From Wocania_A sp965224845 (lineage in GTDB: Bacteria > Bacteroidota > Bacteroidia > Flavobacteriales > Flavobacteriaceae): a stretch of DNA of 64,000 nucleotides. The notes under the pieces were generated by a model, which saw only the letters and a program-made list of their open reading frames with translations, was not told where the DNA came from and ran no database searches. The position numbers and the translations under genes were made by a program. The stretch covers positions 186,001-250,000 of the forward strand of contig CBDDAJ010000015.1 of the NCBI GenBank assembly GCA_965224845.1, read 5' to 3'. Positions 52,423-60,401 of the stretch are shown here, in pieces. Each line of letters starts with the position of its first letter. Position 1 is the first letter of the stretch.

Positions 52423-53667
52423 CTATTTATTGCCAAAACCGGCTATAAACGACAAAGCCGCAATCAAGTTTCCATCTTTTGAAATAGTTCCGTCAAAATC
52501 TCTACCAAACGAAAATGTTAATTTTTGGTTTTTTAATAGCGAATAATCTGTATTTAAAATCATTTTCCATGAAGGATCAATCGTATCACTTGACAGTACA
52601 CTTCTGTATATACTTTCAAAGCTAAAGCTGAACTTTGATTGAGGTTTTGAGTATGCTAAACGCGCTCCTGCATCAAACGTAGCAATATTATCAATGTCAT
52701 TTATCTGATTATCTAAAGCAAAAATTTTATCTGGGTTATATAAATATCTTGCTAAACCAAGTAGAGCAAAACCTTTTTTAGTAGTGAACCCAAAATTGGT
52801 CCAAAGTCCTAAATTGTACACTTTACTGTTACTAAAGCTTTTATCTCTAAATTCAGTACTAATACCACCATTTATATCCCATGAAAAGCCAGTTCTCTCT
52901 ATTTGAAAAGAAGAAGCCATTGTTTTTATTTCATTTTTAAGCTCACTTTTTTTCGATTTCTCATATTTTTCATAAAAAGATTTTAGCATATCACTCATTT
53001 TTTGCTCTAGTTTTTTATATTCGCTACCTTTTTGAATTCTATCATACTCTATTTTTGTTAACCCTGGTTTTAACAGTTTTTTTATTTCTTTATCAAGAGC
53101 TTGATATTCTTCATTGTTTTCTTCTAAATATTTCTTTACAGATGAAATATTAATATCATTTATGAGCTTTTGAAAACCAACAATTTTTTTCAATTCTGTT
53201 TTTGTAGTGTCTGAATAATTACCTCTGCAAATAGAAAACTTAAATCCAAAACCAACATATGTGCTCTCGGAATTTAATGTAGTATTAGTGTTAGTATTAT
53301 CTGAATTAACTACAGCCATAGAGACTACAAATGTTTGTTTGAAAATGTCTTTGGGTTTTTTACTTTCTAAACCATTAGTTGTAAAATCAGTTCTTTGAGT
53401 TGATTTATCTTTAAACAATAAAAAAGGTGCTATATCAACTGCATAATTGGAAGGCAATTGTGTAAATGAGTTGCTTGCTGATTGTAGTGATAGCATAAAT
53501 GATGATATGTCTGTAGGTTTATCTATATCTGTGTTTGCAATACCTAACAAATTTGAAGCTGGAGATGAAGGTGCTCTTAAAACATCAAGATCAATACTAT
53601 TTTCTTGAGCAAATGCTCTTATAATGATTAAATTAATTAATATTATAAACAAGGTTTTACTTTTCAT
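52423..53667 (-). CDS. Predicted outer-membrane beta-barrel protein
   Basis: The 414-residue protein has a signal peptide (ending IIRAFAQ) and a barrel-like pattern of alternating strands, with a charged helical insertion of about 100 residues in the middle (residues about 155-255, LKKIVGFQKLINDINISSVKKY to KKSELKNEI, in short pieces). The early motif APSSPASNLLGIANTDIDKPTD occurs in surface proteins of other Bacteroidetes. The end (FSFGRDFDGT ... LSFIAGFGNK) is barrel-like. No function is known to me; it is the second gene of the operon. Confidence 0.68.
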   Translation of the reverse strand: MKSKTLFIILINLIIIRAFAQENSIDLDVLRAPSSPASNLLGIANTDIDKPTDISSFMLSLQSASNSFTQLPSNYAVDIAPFLLFKDKSTQRTDFTTNGLESKKPKDIFKQTFVVSMAVVNSDNTNTNTTLNSESTYVGFGFKFSICRGNYSDTTKTELKKIVGFQKLINDINISSVKKYLEENNEEYQALDKEIKKLLKPGLTKIEYDRIQKGSEYKKLEQKMSDMLKSFYEKYEKSKKSELKNEIKTMASSFQIERTGFSWDINGGISTEFRDKSFSNSKVYNLGLWTNFGFTTKKGFALLGLARYLYNPDKIFALDNQINDIDNIATFDAGARLAYSKPQSKFSFSFESIYRSVLSSDTIDPSWKMILNTDYSLLKNQKLTFSFGRDFDGTISKDGNLIAALSFIAGFGNK

Positions 53668-53677
53668 ATTTTTAGAA

Positions 53678-54046
53678 TTATGGATTATAAAATTGGATTA
53701 AACAAACGTAGTCTACAGAATCACCTTCTTCTTCTACATTTTTAAATAATGTATATTCTCTAAAAGAAATCCCTCCTTTAATACGCACTACTAATTCAGT
53801 ATAATTTGTATTTCTAGAAGTATCAGCAATAGTACATGCAATGATTAAAGTTTTACCATTTAATTCTTTATTGTTACCAATAATAGTCTCTGGGAAATAA
53901 CCATTAATGCCATCTACGATTCTTTGATTATCTAACTCAGCTGTAATTGTACTCGTCTGTTCAATCCCTCCAGTTATAATTTCTATTGATATTTTTTGGT
54001 TAGTCTTGTTAACAAGATATAATGTATCTAATGCAGTTTGTGCCAT
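53678..54046 (-). CDS. Small protein opening the seven-gene operon, unknown
   Basis: The 122-residue protein has no clear signal peptide and a beta-rich sequence (TLYLVNKTNQKISIEIITGG, GKTLIIACTIAD, TELVVRIKGGISFREYTLF). I do not recognise it. Its promoter, with -7 element TAGTTTTG at 54101 to 54094 on the minus strand, is about 48 bp upstream. The next gene follows after 10 bp. Confidence 0.65.
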   Translation of the reverse strand: MAQTALDTLYLVNKTNQKISIEIITGGIEQTSTITAELDNQRIVDGINGYFPETIIGNNKELNGKTLIIACTIADTSRNTNYTELVVRIKGGISFREYTLFKNVEEEGDSVDYVCLIQFYNP

Positions 54047-54093
54047 AGTGAATCCTTTTTTATTTATAGTTAAGCGATTTTAATTATACCCCT

Positions 54094-54126
54094 CAAAACT
54101 ACCAGTAAATCAAACGCTTATCCAAA
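54094..54126 (-). promoter_or_regulatory. Promoter of the seven-gene operon
   Basis: On the minus strand, a TTTG at 54126 to 54123 is followed after 21 bp by TAGTTTTG (54101 to 54094), matching the -33 and -7 elements of Bacteroidetes promoters. Confidence 0.65.
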
Positions 54127-54217
54127 AAAATGTCGTGAATAACAACACAAATAGCGTGAATGGCAAACTGGTTTTTACTACTTATACAAATTCTTTTAAC
54201 TTAAGCATGAAAAGAAG

Positions 54218-54225
54218 TACTTTTG
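54218..54225 (+). promoter_or_regulatory. -7 element of dxs
   Basis: TACTTTTG matches TAnnTTTG; the GTG start at 54230 begins five bases after its last base, so a leaderless or nearly leaderless dxs message is predicted. Confidence 0.6.
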
Positions 54226-54229
54226 CCTT

Positions 54230-56002
54230 GTGCAAAACAACTTTTTAAATCGTATTAATTCTCCAAAAGCACTTCGTCTTTTAAAGCAAGAAGAGCTCCC
54301 TGAACTTGCTAAAGAGCTACGTGAGTTTATAATTAATATTGTCGCCACTAAAGAAGGCCATTTAGGAGCCAGTTTAGGCGTTGTAGAGCTCACTATTGCT
54401 CTACATTATATATTTAACACTCCTGAAGATCAACTTATTTGGGATGTTGGCCATCAAGCCTACGGACATAAAATTATAACTGGGCGAAAAGCTGTTTTTC
54501 ATACTAACAGACAGATTAACGGTATTAGCGGTTTCCCTAAGCGCAGTGAAAGTATTTACGATACTTTTGGTGTGGGACATGCCTCTACTTCTATATCGGC
54601 AGCATTAGGAATGGCTATTGCTTCGCAACTTAAAGGTGAAGACAAACACCATATTGCCGTTATTGGAGATGCCAGTATTGCCAGTGGAATGGCCTTTGAA
54701 GGCTTAAATCATGCCGGTGTAACCGATGCTAATTTACTCGTTATTTTAAATGATAATGCTATTGGTATAGACCCTAGTGTCGGGGCCTTAAAGCAATACC
54801 TAACTCATGTAAAAAAGGGCACTCAAAAACAAGATAACATTTTTGAAGCTTTAAATTTTGATTATTCCGGGCCAATTGACGGGCATGATATTGATGCCAT
54901 TATTTTAGAATTGAGGCGTTTAAAAACTGTAAAAGGCCCTAAGTTTTTACATATCATCACTACCAAAGGTAAAGGATTAAAGCAGGCTGAAGAGGACCAG
55001 GTAAAATATCATGCTCCGGGTAAATTTGATGCCAAAACGGGAAACCTTATTGTAAAGGGAGAAATAATTGAAGCCCCTAAATATCAAGATGTTTTTGGAC
55101 ATACCATTTTAGAGCTCGCCAGAGCAAATAAAAACATTGTAGGTATTACCCCTGCTATGCCAACCGGAAGTTCATTAAAATATATGATGGACGAAATACC
55201 AAAGCGTGCTTTTGATGTTGGTATTGCCGAACAACATGCGGTTACATTGGCAGCAGGCATGGCAACTCAAGGCCTAATCCCGTTTTGTAATATTTACTCT
55301 ACCTTTTTACAACGTGCTTACGATCAAATTATACATGATGTGGCATTACAAAAACTACCTGTTATTTTTTGTTTAGATCGTGCTGGTTTGGTTGGCGAAG
55401 ATGGAGCAACACATCATGGTGCTTTCGATTTGGCTTACTTGAGATGTATCCCTGATTTGATTGTGTTCGCACCAAGAAATGAGATTGAATTACGTAACAT
55501 CATGTACACAGCTCAATTAGGCTTAGAGCAACCCATAGCGATTCGATATCCTCGAGGAAGAGGCCTTACCATAGACTGGAAACAACCTTTTAATACAATA
55601 AAAATAGGAAAAGGCGAACAACTTAAAACCGGAACTAAATTAGCTGTTTTAAGTATTGGAAGCATTGCCCGAAATGTTACTGAAGCAATTCAAGAACTCG
55701 ATAATACTAAAGCAATCGGGCATTATGATATGCGTTTTGTAAAGCCTTTAGATGAAAGCTTACTCCATACCGTTTTTGAAACTTACAATACAATTATTAC
55801 CATTGAAGACGGCACTGTAAAAGGCGGCTTTGGCTCTGCTATTTTAGAATTTGCTTCAACCCATAATTATAAAAATACGATTAAGGTTTTGGGTATCCCG
55901 GATAGGTTTATAGAACACGGAAGTGTTAATAAGCTACAACAATCTGTTGGTTTGGATGCTGAGCATTTAAAAAATTACTTTGATTTATTATTGCAATACT
56001 GA
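54230..56002 (+). CDS. dxs: 1-deoxy-D-xylulose-5-phosphate synthase
   Basis: DXS makes DXP from pyruvate and glyceraldehyde 3-phosphate at the start of the MEP isoprenoid pathway, which later supplies the prenyl synthase elsewhere in the window. The 590-residue protein has the thiamine-diphosphate motif region (GDASIASGMAFEGLNHAGVTDANLLVILNDN), HLGASLGVVELT, the transketolase-like DRAGLVGEDGATHHG and a C-terminal domain. The start is GTG at 54230, giving the usual N-terminus (FLNRINSPKALRLL). The promoter's -7 element lies directly before it. Confidence 0.97.
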   Translation: MQNNFLNRINSPKALRLLKQEELPELAKELREFIINIVATKEGHLGASLGVVELTIALHYIFNTPEDQLIWDVGHQAYGHKIITGRKAVFHTNRQINGISGFPKRSESIYDTFGVGHASTSISAALGMAIASQLKGEDKHHIAVIGDASIASGMAFEGLNHAGVTDANLLVILNDNAIGIDPSVGALKQYLTHVKKGTQKQDNIFEALNFDYSGPIDGHDIDAIILELRRLKTVKGPKFLHIITTKGKGLKQAEEDQVKYHAPGKFDAKTGNLIVKGEIIEAPKYQDVFGHTILELARANKNIVGITPAMPTGSSLKYMMDEIPKRAFDVGIAEQHAVTLAAGMATQGLIPFCNIYSTFLQRAYDQIIHDVALQKLPVIFCLDRAGLVGEDGATHHGAFDLAYLRCIPDLIVFAPRNEIELRNIMYTAQLGLEQPIAIRYPRGRGLTIDWKQPFNTIKIGKGEQLKTGTKLAVLSIGSIARNVTEAIQELDNTKAIGHYDMRFVKPLDESLLHTVFETYNTIITIEDGTVKGGFGSAILEFASTHNYKNTIKVLGIPDRFIEHGSVNKLQQSVGLDAEHLKNYFDLLLQY

Positions 56003-56091
56003 TTTAGTTTTAGTTAAAAGCCAACTTGACTTTGTCAGAAAAAATGTCGAAATTCGTTTAACAACCGATAAAGTTCATTGAAACGGCACTT

Positions 56092-56099
56092 TATCTTTG
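56092..56099 (+). promoter_or_regulatory. -7 element before the EF-Tu-domain-like gene
   Basis: TATCTTTG matches TAnnTTTG; the GTG at 56104 begins five bases after its end, the same spacing as at dxs, 15682 and the prenyl synthase. Confidence 0.55.
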
Positions 56100-56103
56100 C
56101 ATT

Positions 56104-56799
56104 GTGCTGCTTAAAAAAGAACTTTACGTGACAAAAATTGCAAAATTTCATATCGAAGATATTTTTGAAATAACTGGTAGAGGAATTGTCTTTGCTGGAA
56201 GAATAGTTGATGGAATCATTTCAACAGGAAATCAAGTGGAGTTTAGTCTTGAAAATAATTTATTGAGAAGAGAAATAGCAGGTATTGAAGGAATTAGACA
56301 CGAAAACCCTGATACAGTCAATGTTGGATTGGTAATTAAATGTCTAAACGAAGATGAAATAAAAAAAGTAAATGAGTCTAAAGAAATCCTCGCGACTGTA
56401 GATATTTACACCGAAAAATTAAAGCTAAGCGAATTGATAAAATGGTTGTCAACAAAATCAATTAAAGACAAAATATTATTTAATGAACTATTTCTGTCAG
56501 ATTTGACCGTAATGAATCGAGCAATAGGGAGTGATGAAAATTTAGGTGACCAATCAAAAGTAAAATCTCTAAAATGGTCAAATGAACTTGCTCACAGAAT
56601 TTGGAATATTCTTTTTGATTTAAAACGGAACGAAGATAAAGAATCAGAAAAGAGTTTAGGCGAAAACATAAATTTTTATGCGAAACAATCAAGAAATTTG
56701 GCTGGACATTTAGGAGCAATTACTAAATCAACTGTAAATAGATTTTATTACTTAAAAGAAAAGAATAACGACACCACAACACTGTATATGAAATCATAA
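56104..56799 (+). CDS. Orphan protein with an EF-Tu domain 2-like beta-barrel, unknown
   Basis: The 231-residue protein begins with a segment resembling domain 2 of translational GTPases: FHIEDIFEITGRGIVFAGRIVDG, ISTGNQVEF and GIEGIRHENPDTVNVGLVIKC parallel the FxIExVFxIxGRGxVVxGRVxxG pattern of EF-Tu, but there is no GTPase domain. The rest (about 130 residues) is helical and of unknown type (LSELIKWLSTKSIKDKILF, KWSNELAHRIWNILFDLKRNE). Start could be GTG at 56104 or GTG at 56128. It sits alone between dxs and dgt. An RNA-binding or regulatory role is only speculation. Confidence 0.7.
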   Translation: MLLKKELYVTKIAKFHIEDIFEITGRGIVFAGRIVDGIISTGNQVEFSLENNLLRREIAGIEGIRHENPDTVNVGLVIKCLNEDEIKKVNESKEILATVDIYTEKLKLSELIKWLSTKSIKDKILFNELFLSDLTVMNRAIGSDENLGDQSKVKSLKWSNELAHRIWNILFDLKRNEDKESEKSLGENINFYAKQSRNLAGHLGAITKSTVNRFYYLKEKNNDTTTLYMKS

Positions 56800-56871
56800 C
56801 CGCCTATCGGCAGGCTACACTTCATATACTCACCATTAAACGACCCCCCTAAAAAACACCTAAACAGGCCT

Positions 56872-58212
56872 TTAAATTTCTATCCCCTTTATCTTTTTAT
56901 ATTCCAGAATGGCCTTGCTGTCTGATAGTAACGAGACGTAGTAACACACACTCATTAGACGCTGGTATAGGCTAGATGTATTTGTTTTAATCGTTTTTGG
57001 TAAACTTTTTAAAATAAGCTTGTCGTAATTTGAAGCCGTATTATTAAATGCATTATTTATAGCATTAGTATAGGTGTTTAGCAAGGTATTAATGACGCCA
57101 TAACCAGCAATTTCTTTATCAACAACTTCGGTAGATTGATAGATGTTTTCAACACTTATTTTAATAATATCATGTATTTGAGCATCGTACTTACTTTTAT
57201 CTAACAAGGCACAATCAAAATTACCATTTAAAATAGCTTCCTCGTTAGCCATAAAAACATCAACAGCTTCACTTATAAGCGACCCTATGGCCAAAGCCCG
57301 CAAATATCCTATTCGATCTTCTTTGGTTGAAAGCGCATAATAGTTTTCTGGTTTTATATTATCTCTAATAATTTTTGACAGGTATTCAAGTGCAAACTCT
57401 TCCTGGATTAACCCCAGATTAATCCCATCTTCAAAATCGATAATAGTATAACAAATATCATCGGCAGCTTCAACTAAAAAAGCTAATGGGTGACGAGAAA
57501 AACTAAGATGTTTTTCGCTTCTTTTTAATAAGCCTAACACGTTAGCTACATCGGTAAAGGCCTCTTTTTCACTTTGAAAAAAACCATATTTTTTATCGGC
57601 AATATGCTGTGTGGGCTTTTTAGGTAATGATTCCTTAGGGTATTTCATAAACGCACCTAAGGTAGCATAACTTAAACGCAGTCCCCCGTCTCTTCCTGCC
57701 CTGCTTTCGGTTAAAATTTTAAAGCCATTGGCATTCCCTTCAAAATCACACAAATCTTGATACTCTTTATCGGTTAACCGAGTTTTAAATGGTTGTCCCT
57801 TACCTGTTTTAAAAAATTCTCCAATAGCCTTTTCGCCTGAATGTCCAAAAGGTGGATTACCAATATCGTGTGCTAAAGCAGCTGCAGCAACAATAGCACC
57901 AAAATCGTTAGTTTGATAGCCGTATACACTTTGCAAATGCGGATGCTTTTCTAATAGTTTTTGCCCCACGCGTCTCCCTAAAGAACGCCCAACAACACTT
58001 ACTTCTAAGCTATGTGTTAATCGTGTGTGTACAAAGTCTGTTTCAGATAAAGGAATAACTTGCGTTTTATCTTGAAGGCTTCTAAACTCTGATGAAAAAA
58101 TAATACGATCGTAATCAACTTCAAAACCTAAACGTGTTTCATCCTGTTCTTTTCTAATGCGTTTATTAGTATCGCCAAATCGTTTTAAAGATAGTAGTTG
58201 TTCCCAGTTCAT
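56872..58212 (-). CDS. dgt: Deoxyguanosinetriphosphate triphosphohydrolase (dGTPase)
   Basis: Dgt cleaves dGTP to deoxyguanosine and triphosphate. The 446-residue protein has the HD-domain metal motifs HTRLTHSLEVS and AALAHDIGNPPFGHSGEKAI, then the EAADDICYTIIDFEDGI segment, all typical of the family. The N-terminal QDETRLGFEVDYDRIIFSSEFRSLQDKTQ stretch is also conserved. It is monocistronic. Confidence 0.95.
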   Translation of the reverse strand: MNWEQLLSLKRFGDTNKRIRKEQDETRLGFEVDYDRIIFSSEFRSLQDKTQVIPLSETDFVHTRLTHSLEVSVVGRSLGRRVGQKLLEKHPHLQSVYGYQTNDFGAIVAAAALAHDIGNPPFGHSGEKAIGEFFKTGKGQPFKTRLTDKEYQDLCDFEGNANGFKILTESRAGRDGGLRLSYATLGAFMKYPKESLPKKPTQHIADKKYGFFQSEKEAFTDVANVLGLLKRSEKHLSFSRHPLAFLVEAADDICYTIIDFEDGINLGLIQEEFALEYLSKIIRDNIKPENYYALSTKEDRIGYLRALAIGSLISEAVDVFMANEEAILNGNFDCALLDKSKYDAQIHDIIKISVENIYQSTEVVDKEIAGYGVINTLLNTYTNAINNAFNNTASNYDKLILKSLPKTIKTNTSSLYQRLMSVCYYVSLLSDSKAILEYKKIKGIEI

Positions 58213-58272
58213 TATACTTTTTTAAGAGCAAGCAAGATAAGTAAAATCGATAAAAACAAATCTAAAATTTGA

Positions 58273-58349
58273 TAACATTAAGGTAACCTTTTAATCACTC
58301 TTGTTTAATGTTTACATAACATTGTGATTATAATAAATATTTTTCTTTG
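58273..58349 (+). promoter_or_regulatory. Pho-box-like 11-bp repeat promoter before the gene at 58373
   Basis: Units starting TAACATTAAGG (58273), TAACCTTTTAA (58284), TCACTCTTGTT (58295), TAATGTTTACA (58306) and TAACATTG (58317) repeat every 11 bp. A -7-like TTTCTTTG (58342-58349) lies 25 bp after the last TAAC unit. The same layout is repeated at 58901-58977. Confidence 0.72.
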
Positions 58350-58372
58350 CAACAGATTTTTAAAGATTATTC

Positions 58373-58753
58373 ATGAGACCTATTTTATCTATCGCTATCT
58401 TTTTTGTAACAGCTTTTTCTTTTGCTCAGCAAACAGGCTCTATACAAGGTCAATTATTTGATGTTGAAGCCAACAACAAGCCTTTACAATATGCAAAAGT
58501 TATACTAAAAGAAACGGGTACTGAAGTTTTATCTGATGAGAAAGGTACTTTTAAGTTTAAAAATTTAAAAGCAGGCCATTATACTTTAGTAAGTAGTTTT
58601 GTAGGTTATAAAGCCAAAGTATTAACTGTAAAAGTAACAGGTGGAAAATCAATTAACATAAAATTACATTTAAAAGCAGACTCCATATCTATTGACGACC
58701 TGATGCTAACATTAGCAAGTGCCGACAAAAAAGACACTTCTATTAATAAATAG
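58373..58753 (+). CDS. Small secreted protein with carboxypeptidase-like regulatory domain only
   Basis: The 126-residue protein has a signal peptide (ending AFSFAQQ) and one carboxypeptidase-regulatory-like beta-sandwich (GSIQGQLFDVEANNKPLQYAKVILK, EVLSDEKGTFKFKNLKAGHYTLVSSFVGYKAK), the unit normally found at the N-terminus of TonB receptors, but it stops there. Its role is unknown; it may interact with surface receptors. It has its own Pho-like promoter and ends in a perfect hairpin terminator, upstream of a lipoprotein-receptor pair with the same kind of promoter. Confidence 0.85.
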   Translation: MRPILSIAIFFVTAFSFAQQTGSIQGQLFDVEANNKPLQYAKVILKETGTEVLSDEKGTFKFKNLKAGHYTLVSSFVGYKAKVLTVKVTGGKSINIKLHLKADSISIDDLMLTLASADKKDTSINK

Positions 58754-58796
58754 CAACAGCAGCGTCTTTGATACGCTAAAGCCTTAAATATAGATT

Positions 58797-58830
58797 AGCA
58801 GCTTTCAGTTAACTGAAAGCTGCTTTTTTT
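58797..58830 (+). terminator. Terminator after the gene at 58373
   Basis: AGCAGCTTTCAGTT and AACTGAAAGCTGCT form a 28-bp perfect palindrome followed by TTTTTT. Confidence 0.9.
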
Positions 58831-58900
58831 TATACAATAATGCAACTGCAATTCTATGTTAATTAAACGTAAAATAACCTCTAAAATCAACCTCTTAAAG

Positions 58901-58977
58901 TAACATTAAGCTAACACTTTTATCATGGTTCTTTAATATTTAGGTAACACAATGTTTACAGTCTCATAGTTTCTTTG
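58901..58977 (+). promoter_or_regulatory. Pho-box-like 11-bp repeat promoter before the gene at 59018
   Basis: Units starting TAACATTAAGC (58901), TAACACTTTTA (58912), TCATGGTTCTT (58923), TAATATTTAGG (58934) and TAACACAATGT (58945) repeat every 11 bp. TTTCTTTG (58970-58977) is 25 bp after the last TAAC unit, exactly as at 58342. Confidence 0.74.
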
Positions 58978-59017
58978 CGGCAACAAACAAAACAAAAAAA
59001 CACCTAAAATTAAAATC

Positions 59018-60334
59018 ATGAAAAAAATATTTTTAACGCTTTTAATAGCTTCTTCTTTAGTTTTTACCGGATGTCTTAAAGATGATGATACGCCTATAAT
59101 AATAGAAGAAATTACAATCATCCAGGATGGAGGAGGCAATAGCAGCACCCCTGTTGTTGCTGTTACCGGAGCGATTTCTGAAAACACAACATGGACAAAC
59201 GATAATATATACGAATTAAACCAAAAAGTTGTAGTTGAAGATGGCGTAACACTAACCATTCAAGCGGGGACCATTATTAAAGGAAAACCAGGAACGGGTT
59301 CTTTAGCTTCTGCTTTAATTATAGCCAGAGGAGCCAAAATTAATGCTGAAGGGACCTCTACAAGCCCCATTATTTTCACCTCTTCAAGCGATAATATTGA
59401 TGTGGGACAAACCGCTGGAACCAATCTTAACGAAAGTAACAGAGGACTTTGGGGAGGCCTAATTATTTTAGGTAAAGCGCCTTGCTCATTTAAAGGCGAT
59501 TTAACCGAGGTACAAATAGAAGGGATTCCTGCCGATGATACATTCGGATTATATGGAGGAGCTGTAGCTGATGACGATTCCGGTGTGCTTAAATACGTCT
59601 CTATTAGACACGGTGGTGCTTTAATTGGAGAAGGAAACGAAATTAATGGTCTTACCCTTGGTGGCGTTGGTAACAAAACTATTATTGACAACATAGAAGT
59701 TGTTGCTAATGTTGACGATGGTATCGAGTTTTTTGGAGGAACGGTTAATGCTACTAACTTATTAGTTTGGGCTCAAGGAGATGATGGTTTAGATATAGAC
59801 CAAGCTTATTCAGGCACTATTGATAATGCTGTAGTTATATTAGGTGATGCCTCTGATCATGCCTTAGAAATTGACGGAAGAGAAGGTACAGCAACCGGAG
59901 CTTTTACTTTACAAAACCTAACTTTAATAGGAAACTTAAATACTTCTAATGGAGAATATGCAGATTTTAGAAGTAAAGCAACAGGTACGGTTAAAAATGT
60001 ATATGCCAAAGGCTTTAAAGATAGTTCGGATGTTGAGTTAGATAATAATGCTGTTTCTCAAAACTTTTTAGACGGATTAATCACTTTTGAAAAATGGGAA
60101 ATTGTAGGGTTTGATAACAGTATTTTCATAGAAAAAGTAGGCTGTGCACAAAACTGTGATGATACCGATGAAACAAACGATATCCCTGAAGACAAAATCA
60201 TTTTAGCACCAACTTTTACCGAAAGAGCTGCAAACTGGGCAAAAAAAGTTAATGAAGGGGAGCAAACTGTAGGAGCAACAACGTCTAACCTTAGCTGGAC
60301 CTACGCCAATAATGCAGGTAGTTTAGGCTTTTAA
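59018..60334 (+). CDS. Lipoprotein with right-handed beta-helix repeats, partner of the following TonB receptor
   Basis: The 438-residue lipoprotein (SLVFTGCLKD) has repeated beta-helix coils (IIKGKPGTGSLASALIIARGAKINAEG, LWGGLIILGKAP, LKYVSIRHGGALIG, IDNIEVVANVDDGIEFFGG). In flavobacteria such surface lipoproteins precede TonB receptors. The receptor gene follows after 67 bp with only a hairpin between them, so the two probably form a substrate-binding/import pair, in the way that SusD works with SusC, although the fold is different. The Pho-like promoter suggests phosphate or phospho-compound uptake. Ligand identity is inference. Confidence 0.82.
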   Translation: MKKIFLTLLIASSLVFTGCLKDDDTPIIIEEITIIQDGGGNSSTPVVAVTGAISENTTWTNDNIYELNQKVVVEDGVTLTIQAGTIIKGKPGTGSLASALIIARGAKINAEGTSTSPIIFTSSSDNIDVGQTAGTNLNESNRGLWGGLIILGKAPCSFKGDLTEVQIEGIPADDTFGLYGGAVADDDSGVLKYVSIRHGGALIGEGNEINGLTLGGVGNKTIIDNIEVVANVDDGIEFFGGTVNATNLLVWAQGDDGLDIDQAYSGTIDNAVVILGDASDHALEIDGREGTATGAFTLQNLTLIGNLNTSNGEYADFRSKATGTVKNVYAKGFKDSSDVELDNNAVSQNFLDGLITFEKWEIVGFDNSIFIEKVGCAQNCDDTDETNDIPEDKIILAPTFTERAANWAKKVNEGEQTVGATTSNLSWTYANNAGSLGF

Positions 60335-60359
60335 GAATCTATATTAAAAAAATAAATGC

Positions 60360-60388
60360 ACTACTGCTTACATATTGTGAGCAGTAGT
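60360..60388 (+). other. Intercistronic hairpin before the TonB receptor at 60402
   Basis: ACTACTGCTTACA and TGTGAGCAGTAGT pair (one G-U) around a TAT loop. No T tract follows, so it looks like an attenuator or message-stability element between lipoprotein and receptor genes, as at 17118. Confidence 0.55.
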
Positions 60389-60401
60389 TTATAAATTATA
60401 T

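Noticed and set aside
51998..52546. 182-codon plus-strand frame in the seven-gene operon
   Set aside because: It crosses parts of three minus-strand genes and is Ser/Phe-rich low complexity, typical of antisense of AT-rich coding DNA.
59260..59694. 144-codon minus-strand frame inside the beta-helix lipoprotein gene
   Set aside because: Proline- and serine-rich shadow of the beta-helix repeats with no start or neighbour support.
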